10,703 nucleotides of DNA from Candidatus Sulfotelmatobacter sp. (GTDB taxonomy: Bacteria > Acidobacteriota > Terriglobia > Terriglobales > Acidobacteriaceae): contig JASHTD010000045.1 of NCBI GenBank assembly GCA_030040725.1, positions 1 to 10,703 of the forward strand, in the 5' to 3' direction. The translations under genes and the position numbers were made by a program. Positions 1 through 7,066 of this stretch are shown here, piece by piece (position 1 is the first letter of the stretch; every line of letters begins with the position of its first letter). The notes under the pieces are model-generated. The model did not search any database. It saw nothing but the letters and a program-made list of their open reading frames with translations, and was not told where the DNA came from.

Positions 1-1
1 G

Positions 2-901
2 TTGTACGATCTCGATCTGCTGCACGTGCACTATGCGATTCCGCATTCGGTGAGCGCATTGCTCGCGCGGCAAATGCTGGCCGGTGGTCCGCGCAGCCGG
101 CGCTTGCCGTTCGTGACCACTTTGCACGGAACCGACATTACCCTGGTCGGACTCGACCGCTCGTATTTGCCGATCACGCGCTATTCGATCGACCAGAGTG
201 ACGGCGTGACGGCGATCTCAAACTACCTGCGCGACCGCACCATGCGCGTTTTCGACGTAAAAAAAGAAATTCAGGTTATCTACAATTCCGTGAACTGCGA
301 CGTGTATACCAGGAACAAAGATGCTGCCGAGCTTCGCCGGGAATACGCCCTGAATGGCGAGAAGTTGCTCGTCCATCTCTCAAATTTCCGCCCGGTTAAA
401 CGGCTCTCAGATGTCATAGAGATCTTCGATCGCGTTCACAAGAAGGTCCCGTCGAAGCTTTTGCTGATCGGCGACGGCCCCGACCGCTCGGTGGCGGAAT
501 GGCTATCCGTTCAGAAAGGGATTCACGAGGACGTGCTGTTCCTGGGCAAGCAGGATCAAGTGCAGGACAAGTTGGGAATCGCCGACATTCTGCTGATGCC
601 GAGCGAACTCGAATCCTTTGGATTAGCGGCGCTCGAGGCCATGGCGTGCGAAGTGGTACCGATCGCAACCCGCACCGGCGGAGTGCCCGAGGTAATCGAA
701 CACGGAGTCAGCGGATATCTTGCGGAGGTGGGAGATGTCGACACCATGGCGCGATATGCCATCGAATTGCTCGGTGACGAAAACAAATTGCGCGCCATGG
801 GCAAAGCGGCCCGCAGCGTAGCGCAGTCGAGATTCTGCTCCAGCAAGATTGTTCCGCAATACGAAGATTATTACCGCCGGGTGCTGGAGCGCTCCTCGTA
901 G
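2..901 (+). CDS. bshA: N-acetyl-alpha-D-glucosaminyl L-malate synthase BshA (5' end cut by window edge)
   Basis: This is a GT4-family retaining glycosyltransferase. BshA transfers GlcNAc from UDP-GlcNAc to L-malate in the cytoplasm, the first step of bacillithiol synthesis. The visible 299 residues have no N-terminus: the reading frame is open from the first bases, and the segment starts inside the N-terminal Rossmann domain at HVHYAIPHS (residues 8-16). About 80 residues are expected to be missing, since BshA proteins are about 380 aa. The BshA-typical TTLHGTDITLVG (39-50) and VIYNSVNCDVY (92-102) are present. SNFRPVKR (127-134) opens the C-terminal nucleotide-binding domain. The GT4 E-x7-E motif is E204 to E212 in ESFGLAALE, followed by TGGVPEV. 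The long match along the BshA pattern separates it from generic GT4 enzymes. The last 31 bp overlap the 3' end of the opposite-strand kinase gene. The TTG at position 2 is only an internal Leu codon. Confidence 0.9.
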   Translation: MYDLDLLHVHYAIPHSVSALLARQMLAGGPRSRRLPFVTTLHGTDITLVGLDRSYLPITRYSIDQSDGVTAISNYLRDRTMRVFDVKKEIQVIYNSVNCDVYTRNKDAAELRREYALNGEKLLVHLSNFRPVKRLSDVIEIFDRVHKKVPSKLLLIGDGPDRSVAEWLSVQKGIHEDVLFLGKQDQVQDKLGIADILLMPSELESFGLAALEAMACEVVPIATRTGGVPEVIEHGVSGYLAEVGDVDTMARYAIELLGDENKLRAMGKAARSVAQSRFCSSKIVPQYEDYYRRVLERSS

Positions 902-2223
902 AATGCCTGTGGCACCGCTCCGGTAGTTTGCAGCAGGGGGAGGCGAATGCGCACCAGCGTTCCCTTGCCCTCGCCGCTGTCGATGGTCATGCGGGCCGTG
1001 TTGCCATAGAGCATCTGCAACCGCTCGGAGATGTTTGCCATGCCGATGCCCGTGCCTCGAAGACTGACCGAGTCATTCAGCTGCGTGGCAGCCATTCCGA
1101 CGCCGTTATCTTCCACTTCAATCACCAAGCGCGAATCCGACAAGCGGCTGCGCAGGTAAATGCTGCCGCCTTCGAGCAGCGATGAAAGCCCGTGCTTGAT
1201 GGAATTTTCTACCAGCGGCTGTAAAAGCATGCTCGGCACCATCACATCGAGCGATGCCGGATCAAGCTCTTTGACTACTTTCAGCTTGTCAGGTCCGAAG
1301 CGAACGACTTCGATATCGAGATAGTTGTCGATGAACTCTAATTCCTCCCGCAGCGGAACGAAAGAATCCGCGCTGCTGAGCAGTCGGCGGAGAATGGTAG
1401 CCAGCTTTGAAATCAGATCGCGCGCCGTGTCGGGATCGAAACGCACCAGAGACGAAATCGAATTCAGTGTGTTGAACAGGAAATGGGGATTCATCTGGTT
1501 CTGCAGCGCTTCCATGCGCGCATGCAGCAGCAAACGTTCCTGTTCTTCGAGCTTGATCTGGATGCGAACGCTGTTGAATATCTTGAGTTCGATTCCGATA
1601 ACCATCACAGACGTCGCGTAGATGGCGGCAAAGACCCACCAGTTATCCGGGCTCTCCAGGCTGAAGATGGAGCCGGGAATGTAACGCGCCAGTTCCGTTT
1701 CCACAAAACGCAGGCCGACGACGGTGGTAAAAAACATGACTTGCCAGTCGAACAGCCGCGGCCGCGGGAGATTGCGTTTGATCAATCGGAAAATGCTTTG
1801 ATCGATGAACGGCGAGAACGACCAGATATCATCTTTGTCGGCTGCGAGGGTGCGGAGTTGACCGGCGACGAATCCCACCAGCACCTCGAAGGGCAACGCC
1901 GCCCATTCTCCATGCAACACGGCAGGTATAGCCAGCAGCGCGCCCCCCAGACCTCCCGCCCAGCGTCCGCCGATTGCGCCAAGCAGGAGCGCGGTTTCAA
2001 ATGCGAGATCTCCCGCAAGGAAACTGCGCGACGAAAAGCGAATCCAGACGCCGACCATGATCGGCAGAGCCATCCACAAAACCAGGTAAAATTTCTGCCG
2101 GAAATTTCGCTCTTCACGGAACAGCAGCGACTTGAATTCCTTGGAGCGGACCAGCGTGCTCGACACGGCCGCAGCCACGCCCAGCTTGATCAGCAAATTA
2201 ATGAGGATGAGACGCGGTTCCAT
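871..2223 (-). CDS. LytS/YehU-type membrane sensor histidine kinase
   Basis: This predicted inner-membrane histidine kinase has 450 residues from the ATG at 2223. The N-terminal part (about 5-216) carries five or six hydrophobic segments and resembles the 5TM receptor domain of LytS-type kinases, including a GGRWAGGLGGALLAIP glycine-rich stretch. It is followed by a His_kinase domain with phosphoacceptor H247 in QMNPHFLFN, an N box (LLQPLVENSIKHG, 333-345), a G1 box (DNGVGM, 372-377) and a G2 box (GTGIGMANISERL, 390-402). These kinases normally phosphorylate LytTR-type response regulators; none is in the window. A GTG at 2247 would add eight residues. Neither start has a clear Shine-Dalgarno sequence, and I prefer ATG because MEPRLILINLL leads straight into the first membrane segment. 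The gene overlaps bshA tail to tail and follows gpmI on the same strand after 147 bp. The signal sensed is unknown. Confidence 0.9.
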   Translation of the reverse strand: MEPRLILINLLIKLGVAAAVSSTLVRSKEFKSLLFREERNFRQKFYLVLWMALPIMVGVWIRFSSRSFLAGDLAFETALLLGAIGGRWAGGLGGALLAIPAVLHGEWAALPFEVLVGFVAGQLRTLAADKDDIWSFSPFIDQSIFRLIKRNLPRPRLFDWQVMFFTTVVGLRFVETELARYIPGSIFSLESPDNWWVFAAIYATSVMVIGIELKIFNSVRIQIKLEEQERLLLHARMEALQNQMNPHFLFNTLNSISSLVRFDPDTARDLISKLATILRRLLSSADSFVPLREELEFIDNYLDIEVVRFGPDKLKVVKELDPASLDVMVPSMLLQPLVENSIKHGLSSLLEGGSIYLRSRLSDSRLVIEVEDNGVGMAATQLNDSVSLRGTGIGMANISERLQMLYGNTARMTIDSGEGKGTLVRIRLPLLQTTGAVPQAFYEERSSTRR

Positions 2224-2394
2224 GGAATTCTGAGAGAACTGTAGCACGAAGGCATGCCGGGAAGGGTTTTCCCGCGACGGGCAAAGTGGATGACTCTGGC
2301 CGGGCCCCCGTAAGAGCAGATTCCTCCCGTCTCAATCGGCGCGCGGATAGGAATGATGGTAGCCGATAGAGCGTGCGAAGCGTGCCAACTGAGA
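2224..2394. other. gpmI-kinase intergenic region with an imperfect inverted repeat
   Basis: The gap between the gpmI stop and the kinase start has no credible ORF. An imperfect inverted repeat, CTCAATCGGC (2331-2340) and GCCGATAGAG (2362-2371), pairs nine of ten positions around a 21-nt loop just downstream of gpmI. A second short hairpin, GGGAA-GGGTT-TTCCC, lies at 2259-2273, and the 8-bp palindrome GGCATGCC at 2251-2258. None is followed by a convincing T tract, so none is a textbook intrinsic terminator. I cannot tell whether the kinase is co-transcribed with gpmI or has its own promoter. Confidence 0.4.
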
Positions 2395-4005
2395 CTACTT
2401 CTTAGCGAAACTACGCAGATCCGCTCCCGTCATTTCTTTCGGTTCATCGACGCCCAAAATCCCCAGCATCGTCGGCGAAATGTCACGGAGCGAGCCGTTA
2501 GGCTTCAGCGTGAACTGCTTTGAATTCTCGGAGACCACGATAAATGGCACGGGATTGGTCGTGTGCGCGGTATGCGGGCCGCCGGTGGCGGGATCGATCA
2601 TCAATTCAGCATTACCGTGGTCGGCGGTGATGAGCATGGCTCCGCCTTTAGCGCGCACAGCTTTTTCGATGCGAGCGAGGCAGGCGTCGACGGTTTCCAC
2701 GGCTTTGATGGTCGGCTCGATCTTACCGGAGTGGCCGACCATATCTGCATTGGCAAAGTTAACGATGATCACGTCGAATGTGCCATCTTCGGTGGCTTTG
2801 ACAACTGCGTCGGCAATGCCGGCAGCGGACATTTCGGGCTTGAGATCGTAAGTCGCAACTTTCGGTGACTGCACCAGTACGCGCTCTTCGCCGGGAAATG
2901 GCTGCTCGACGCCGCCATTGAAGAAATATGTAACGTGCGCGTATTTTTCCGTCTCGGCAACGCGCAGGTTGCGCATGTTCAGGCCGCCCATTACGTTGGC
3001 GAGAATGTTGGCCATCGATTCGGGAGGAATGACGACCGGCAAGCTGAAATTCTTGTCGTATTGCGTCATGCAGACGTAGTGCAGATTTTTAGGGACGCGG
3101 TCGCGGGGAATGGCCGCATCCAGATCGGCCGCGCCCGGAAGATCGCTGCCGCCTTGGGCGTTTAATCCGCTATTGCGGGCGAGGGCGCGCGTGATCTGCC
3201 GCACGCGGTCGGCGCGGAAGTTGAAACAGATGCATGCGTCGTCATCGCGAATGGTCGCGATGGGCTGGCCGGTTTTATCAGTACAAACAAAAGGCGTGAC
3301 GAACTCGTCGGTCACGCCGTTGTTGTACGAATCTTTCATCCCCTGCACCGGGTCAGATTTCTTCCCACCTTCCGCGTCGGCAAAAACCATGGCATTGTAG
3401 GCTTTAGCGATCCGCTCCCAGCGGCGATCGCGATCCATGGCGTAGTAGCGGCCGTTAACGGTAGCGATTTTGCCGCAGTTGTATTCGCGCATTTTTTGCT
3501 GCAACTGCTCGAGATATCCGGCACCGTTGGTGGGCAGAGTATCGCGGCCATCCATAAAGGCATGAACAAAGACACGGTCGAGACCATTTTGCCTCGCCAT
3601 TTTCAGCAGCGCGTAGAGATGCGCTTGCTGCGAGTGCACGCCGCCATCGGAAACAAGCCCGAAAAGATGCAAGCGGCGCTGGCCTTGAGCCGCATGTTTC
3701 ATGGCGGCGAGCAGGACGGGGTGAGAAAAAAATTCTCCGTTCTGGATCATCAGATCGATCCGCGTGATGTCCATATGAACGATGCGGCCGGCGCCGATGT
3801 TGAGATGGCCGACCTCGCTATTGCCCATCTGTCCTTCGGGCAGGCCGACGTAGGGGCCGCTGGTGTGAATCAGCGTGTTGGGATATTCGCGAAGCAGCCG
3901 ATCATAGGTCGGCTTGCGCGCGAGAGCGATGGCGTTGGCCTTGGTCTCAGCGCGATATCCCCAGCCGTCGAGAATGACAAGGACGAGAGGTTTGGGACGG
4001 GACAT
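2395..4005 (-). CDS. gpmI: 2,3-bisphosphoglycerate-independent phosphoglycerate mutase
   Basis: This cytoplasmic Mn-dependent enzyme of the alkaline-phosphatase superfamily interconverts 3- and 2-phosphoglycerate in glycolysis and gluconeogenesis. The 536-residue length is close to the family's usual 510-550. The sequence starts with the metal-binding LVILDGWG (D13). Catalytic Ser63 lies in GNSEVGHLNIGAGR. The phosphatase/transferase-domain residues follow: H124 in SDGGVHS, DGRD (152-155), NGRYYAMDRD (184-193) and FNFRADRVRQ (261-270). K354 lies in ETEKYAHVTYFFNGG. The second metal set is D421 and H425 in NADMVGH, D462-H463 in TADHGNAE, and H481 in HTTNPVP. All key residues are present. The ATG at 4005 has AGGAG about 12 nt upstream, rather long but usable. 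It is divergent from the DinB gene, and the next glycolytic enzyme, enolase, is encoded one gene away on the same strand. Confidence 0.97.
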   Translation of the reverse strand: MSRPKPLVLVILDGWGYRAETKANAIALARKPTYDRLLREYPNTLIHTSGPYVGLPEGQMGNSEVGHLNIGAGRIVHMDITRIDLMIQNGEFFSHPVLLAAMKHAAQGQRRLHLFGLVSDGGVHSQQAHLYALLKMARQNGLDRVFVHAFMDGRDTLPTNGAGYLEQLQQKMREYNCGKIATVNGRYYAMDRDRRWERIAKAYNAMVFADAEGGKKSDPVQGMKDSYNNGVTDEFVTPFVCTDKTGQPIATIRDDDACICFNFRADRVRQITRALARNSGLNAQGGSDLPGAADLDAAIPRDRVPKNLHYVCMTQYDKNFSLPVVIPPESMANILANVMGGLNMRNLRVAETEKYAHVTYFFNGGVEQPFPGEERVLVQSPKVATYDLKPEMSAAGIADAVVKATEDGTFDVIIVNFANADMVGHSGKIEPTIKAVETVDACLARIEKAVRAKGGAMLITADHGNAELMIDPATGGPHTAHTTNPVPFIVVSENSKQFTLKPNGSLRDISPTMLGILGVDEPKEMTGADLRSFAKK

Positions 4006-4081
4006 TCTTAGGAAACGCTCCTAGTGAAGCTTCTACAGATGAACTTACCAGATTACCCGTATGGGGTACTGCTTGAACACT

Positions 4082-4111
4082 GGGTCCTCCGTGATGATGG
4101 GGCGGGTCCTC
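4082..4111. repeat. Direct repeat GGGTCCTC x2 in the gpmI/DinB divergent region
   Basis: GGGTCCTC occurs at 4082-4089 and again at 4104-4111, start to start 22 bp, about two helical turns. It lies in the 202-bp region between the divergent gpmI and DinB starts. A second pair, GAAACTT at 4125-4131 and 4151-4157, lies nearer the DinB gene. Such phased direct repeats can be regulator half-sites, but with only two copies chance is possible. No strong -35/-10 pair could be fixed for either gene. Confidence 0.35.
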
Positions 4112-4197
4112 TTCGATCCCTCATGAAACTTTTATAGGCGAACAAATAGCGAAACTTCTTCTGGCCAATTGCGCACGCATCGGATATATTGCCTGGC

Positions 4198-4202
4198 GGA
4201 GG
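4198..4202 (+). promoter_or_regulatory. Ribosome binding site that fixes the DinB start
   Basis: GGAGG lies five bases before the ATG at 4208. This decides for that start over the in-frame TTG at 4169, which has no comparable site and would add 13 residues with no family match. Confidence 0.75.
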
Positions 4203-4207
4203 GCTTT

Positions 4208-4711
4208 ATGCCGATTAGCGAACTTCTTCTCCCGGAACTCGATGCCGAAATGAAAAACACCCGCACCACCCTGGAACGCGTGCCGTTCGATAAGAAGGGC
4301 TTTGCTCCCCACGCGAAGTCGATGCCGCTGGACAAGCTCGCACCGCACGTGGCCGAGCTCGCAGGATTTGGATTGACCATTCTGACAACGCCAGAATTGG
4401 ATTTTGGCACGGCACCGAGCCGGCCGCGTCCGCCGTTTGAAAAGAACGGATTGTTGAAGGCTTTTGATGAAGGCGTGGCTAAGGTACGCGAGAAGTTAAA
4501 GGGCATCCCCGACTCGGCCTGGACCGAGAGCTGGAAGTTAAGCTTTCAGGGTAAACCAATCTTCAGCGGCTCGCGTTTTCTGGCTTATCGCCAGATGTTC
4601 CTGAATCATCTGGTGCATCATCGCGCGCAACTGGGAGTGTATTTGCGATTAAACGATGTGCCGCTGCCTTCAACGTATGGGCCGAGCGCGGATGACAGGA
4701 TGGGATTCTAG
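4208..4711 (+). CDS. DinB-family four-helix-bundle metalloprotein
   Basis: This 167-residue cytoplasmic protein of the DinB/YfiT superfamily is normal in length for the family. Members are four-helix bundles holding a divalent metal with three histidines; here the likely ligands are H47 (in LAPHVAEL), H134 and H138 (in FLNHLVHHRAQLGVYLR), the typical family ending of HxxxHRxQL. The superfamily includes thiol-dependent S-transferases that use bacillithiol, mycothiol or glutathione, as well as many members of unknown function. A bacillithiol-dependent transferase is conceivable because bshA is in the same window, but it is about 3.3 kb away and not in an operon. The gene stands alone, divergent from gpmI, and ends at a strong terminator. 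The substrate cannot be read from the sequence. Confidence 0.85.
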   Translation: MPISELLLPELDAEMKNTRTTLERVPFDKKGFAPHAKSMPLDKLAPHVAELAGFGLTILTTPELDFGTAPSRPRPPFEKNGLLKAFDEGVAKVREKLKGIPDSAWTESWKLSFQGKPIFSGSRFLAYRQMFLNHLVHHRAQLGVYLRLNDVPLPSTYGPSADDRMGF

Positions 4712-4726
4712 AAGCGCAAACACGAC

Positions 4727-4752
4727 GGCGCGGCTTGAAGCCGCGCCCTTTT
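4727..4752 (+). terminator. Intrinsic terminator after the DinB gene
   Basis: GGCGCGGC (4727-4734) and GCCGCGCC (4740-4747) form a perfect 8-bp GC-rich stem around TTGAA, followed by CTTTT. It lies 16 bp after the DinB stop and 21 bp from the enolase stop on the other strand. The T run favours termination on the plus strand; read from the enolase side the hairpin has only a weak, distant T run, so it may act partly in both directions. Confidence 0.75.
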
Positions 4753-4767
4753 CAAAGCCAGACCGGT

Positions 4768-6054
<1,287 letters not shown>

Positions 6055-6090
6055 ATGCATATCTTCTTTCTCTCGAGTATGAAACTCCTG

Positions 6091-6096
6091 ATTATA
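6091..6096 (-). promoter_or_regulatory. Candidate enolase promoter -10 box
   Basis: On the minus strand this is a perfect TATAAT, 36 bp before the chosen enolase ATG, which would give a leader of about 30 nt. No good -35 box is seen at 16-18 bp spacing; TTCGTG at 15 bp is poor. The call rests on the -10 box and its position only. Confidence 0.45.
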
Positions 6097-6348
6097 TCGG
6101 AGAGATTCAGGCACGAAGCCCATCGGAGGCCGCGGAACGATCTAATTTGCAGAATCAGGACGGCGAGGCAATTGCCGCAGCAAAAACATCATTATTCTTC
6201 TCTTACCTAAGCTGGTTCGCTCCCGTTATAACGTATTGTCGCGGCCAGCAGCCTGTTCTAGAGTCAGAGAAACAATCGCGCTATCTTAGGGTTTGAGGTA
6301 CCGATGCATCCGGTGCGAAGTATTTGCCAGATTCTGTCCGCGCGATCG

Positions 6349-6355
6349 AAGGAGG
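6349..6355 (+). promoter_or_regulatory. Strong ribosome binding site for the secreted protein gene
   Basis: AAGGAGG (within AAGGAGGAG) lies four bases before the ATG at 6360 and fixes that start over the in-frame ATG at 6324. The chosen start also places the signal peptide at the N-terminus. Confidence 0.85.
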
Positions 6356-6359
6356 AGTG

Positions 6360-6989
6360 ATGAAGAAGTGGATATTCCCCCCTTGCATGTTTTTGCTCAC
6401 GGCCTTTGCCTTGGCGCAGGCCCCGCCGGTGCCTGCCGGAACTGCTCTCATGGTCAAGCTCGAAACCACTCTTGCCACCTTCAGCAATAAGCCGGGAGAT
6501 CCGTTTCAGGGACAGTTGACGAAAGATGTCATCGTCAATGGCAAGACCGTGATTCCTTCCGGTGCGACGATCGAAGGCCGGGTCACAAAGATAGCCGAGC
6601 CGCGCCGTATTTCGGGACGTCCAACCATTGGTATCATGCCTGAAGCCGTGATTTTGCCTGGCGGCGAACGACTTTATCTCGATGCCACGCTGGTCGACAC
6701 AAATATTCCGGGAACGGATGTGAACAGCGAAGGACAATTCAAAGGACCTGGCCATGATCGCCGCGACAAACTAGAAGCTGGCGGGGGTACGGCGGGCGGC
6801 ATGCTGATCGGTGGGCTGGTCGGCGGTCCGGTGGGAATCGTGGTTGGCGGAGCGATTGGCGCGGGTTCAGCGGGAACGTACTGGCTGGTTGAACATCACT
6901 CGGCGATTTTGCCTGCCGGCACGGAACTCACGCTCGAGCTGAATCGGCCGCTCACGATGGCACCCGCTGTTGCGAACGCGGGACAGTAG
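6360..6989 (+). CDS. Secreted protein with VirB10-like beta region and glycine zipper
   Basis: This is a 209-residue protein of unknown function. Residues 1-19 form a signal peptide (MKKW, a hydrophobic stretch, then ALAQA), so it is probably exported. Residues 24-110 read PAGTxLxVxLETxL, then PGDPFxGxLTKDVxVNG, IPSGATIEGRV and LPGGERLYLDA. This spacing resembles the outer-membrane beta-barrel domain of VirB10/TrbI proteins (AGT, PG, V..DV, IP.G....G). Residues 141-173 are a glycine-rich hydrophobic segment (GGLVGGPVG, GGAIGAG) like glycine-zipper membrane segments. A second PAGTELTLELNRPLT follows at 185-199, repeating the first motif. There is no lipobox, since Cys9 is inside the hydrophobic core. 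No other secretion genes are nearby, so a type IV secretion role is not implied; an envelope structural role is the safest guess. It is divergent from eno and converges on GH57. Confidence 0.75.
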   Translation: MKKWIFPPCMFLLTAFALAQAPPVPAGTALMVKLETTLATFSNKPGDPFQGQLTKDVIVNGKTVIPSGATIEGRVTKIAEPRRISGRPTIGIMPEAVILPGGERLYLDATLVDTNIPGTDVNSEGQFKGPGHDRRDKLEAGGGTAGGMLIGGLVGGPVGIVVGGAIGAGSAGTYWLVEHHSAILPAGTELTLELNRPLTMAPAVANAGQ

Positions 6990-7066
6990 CTTGCCGCTCG
7001 CGAGTTTCCGATAGCCGTGCTTGGGACAAGGTAGGGCAATAGCTTGCCCCGCGGCACCCGTCACTC
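6990..7066. repeat. Small stem-loops and 9-bp repeat between convergent genes
   Basis: The 77-bp gap between two convergent stop codons holds GGGCAA-TAGC-TTGCCC (7034-7049), a perfect 6-bp stem, just after CTTG-GGA-CAAG (7020-7030). TAGCTTGCC occurs at 6987-6995 (starting with the stop codon of the secreted protein) and again at 7040-7048. No T tract follows the hairpins on either strand, so a classical terminator is not shown; they could still help end or stabilise both transcripts. Confidence 0.45.

Larger units (their letters stand above)
6055..6359. other. eno / secreted-protein divergent intergenic region
   Basis: This gap of about 305 bp has no supported gene. Its sequence is locally more AT-rich than the flanking genes. 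It carries the enolase -10 element near 6091-6096. For the plus-strand gene a weak TTGTCG (6236-6241), 17 bp, TAGAGT (6259-6264) promoter-like pair is visible, matching four of six at each box; this is only a guess. I saw no riboswitch-like or RNA-gene structure. Confidence 0.5.

Noticed and set aside
1483..2244. 253-aa plus-strand open frame opposite the kinase
   Set aside because: It lies wholly antisense to a well-supported kinase, has low-complexity charged composition and no recognisable domain; it is a shadow of the real gene.
3496..4011. 171-aa plus-strand open frame opposite the start of gpmI
   Set aside because: It covers the catalytic serine region of gpmI in antisense and shows no recognisable domain.
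4162..4190. TGGCCA-17-TATATT promoter-like pair before the DinB gene
   Set aside because: Transcription would start at or inside the ribosome binding site that fixes the ATG, so it probably does not drive this gene.
6055..6123. Extended enolase N-terminus starting at 6123
   Set aside because: The extra residues are not part of the enolase family and the stretch contains the TATAAT promoter-like box, so it is more likely upstream DNA.
6264..6755. 163-aa minus-strand open frame opposite the secreted protein
   Set aside because: The plus-strand gene has a strong RBS, a signal peptide and patterned motifs; the reverse frame has none.
6360..6989. VirB10-like protein as part of a type IV secretion system
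   Set aside because: No VirB/Trb partner genes are in the window, and the protein lacks the N-terminal cytoplasmic and proline-rich parts of VirB10.
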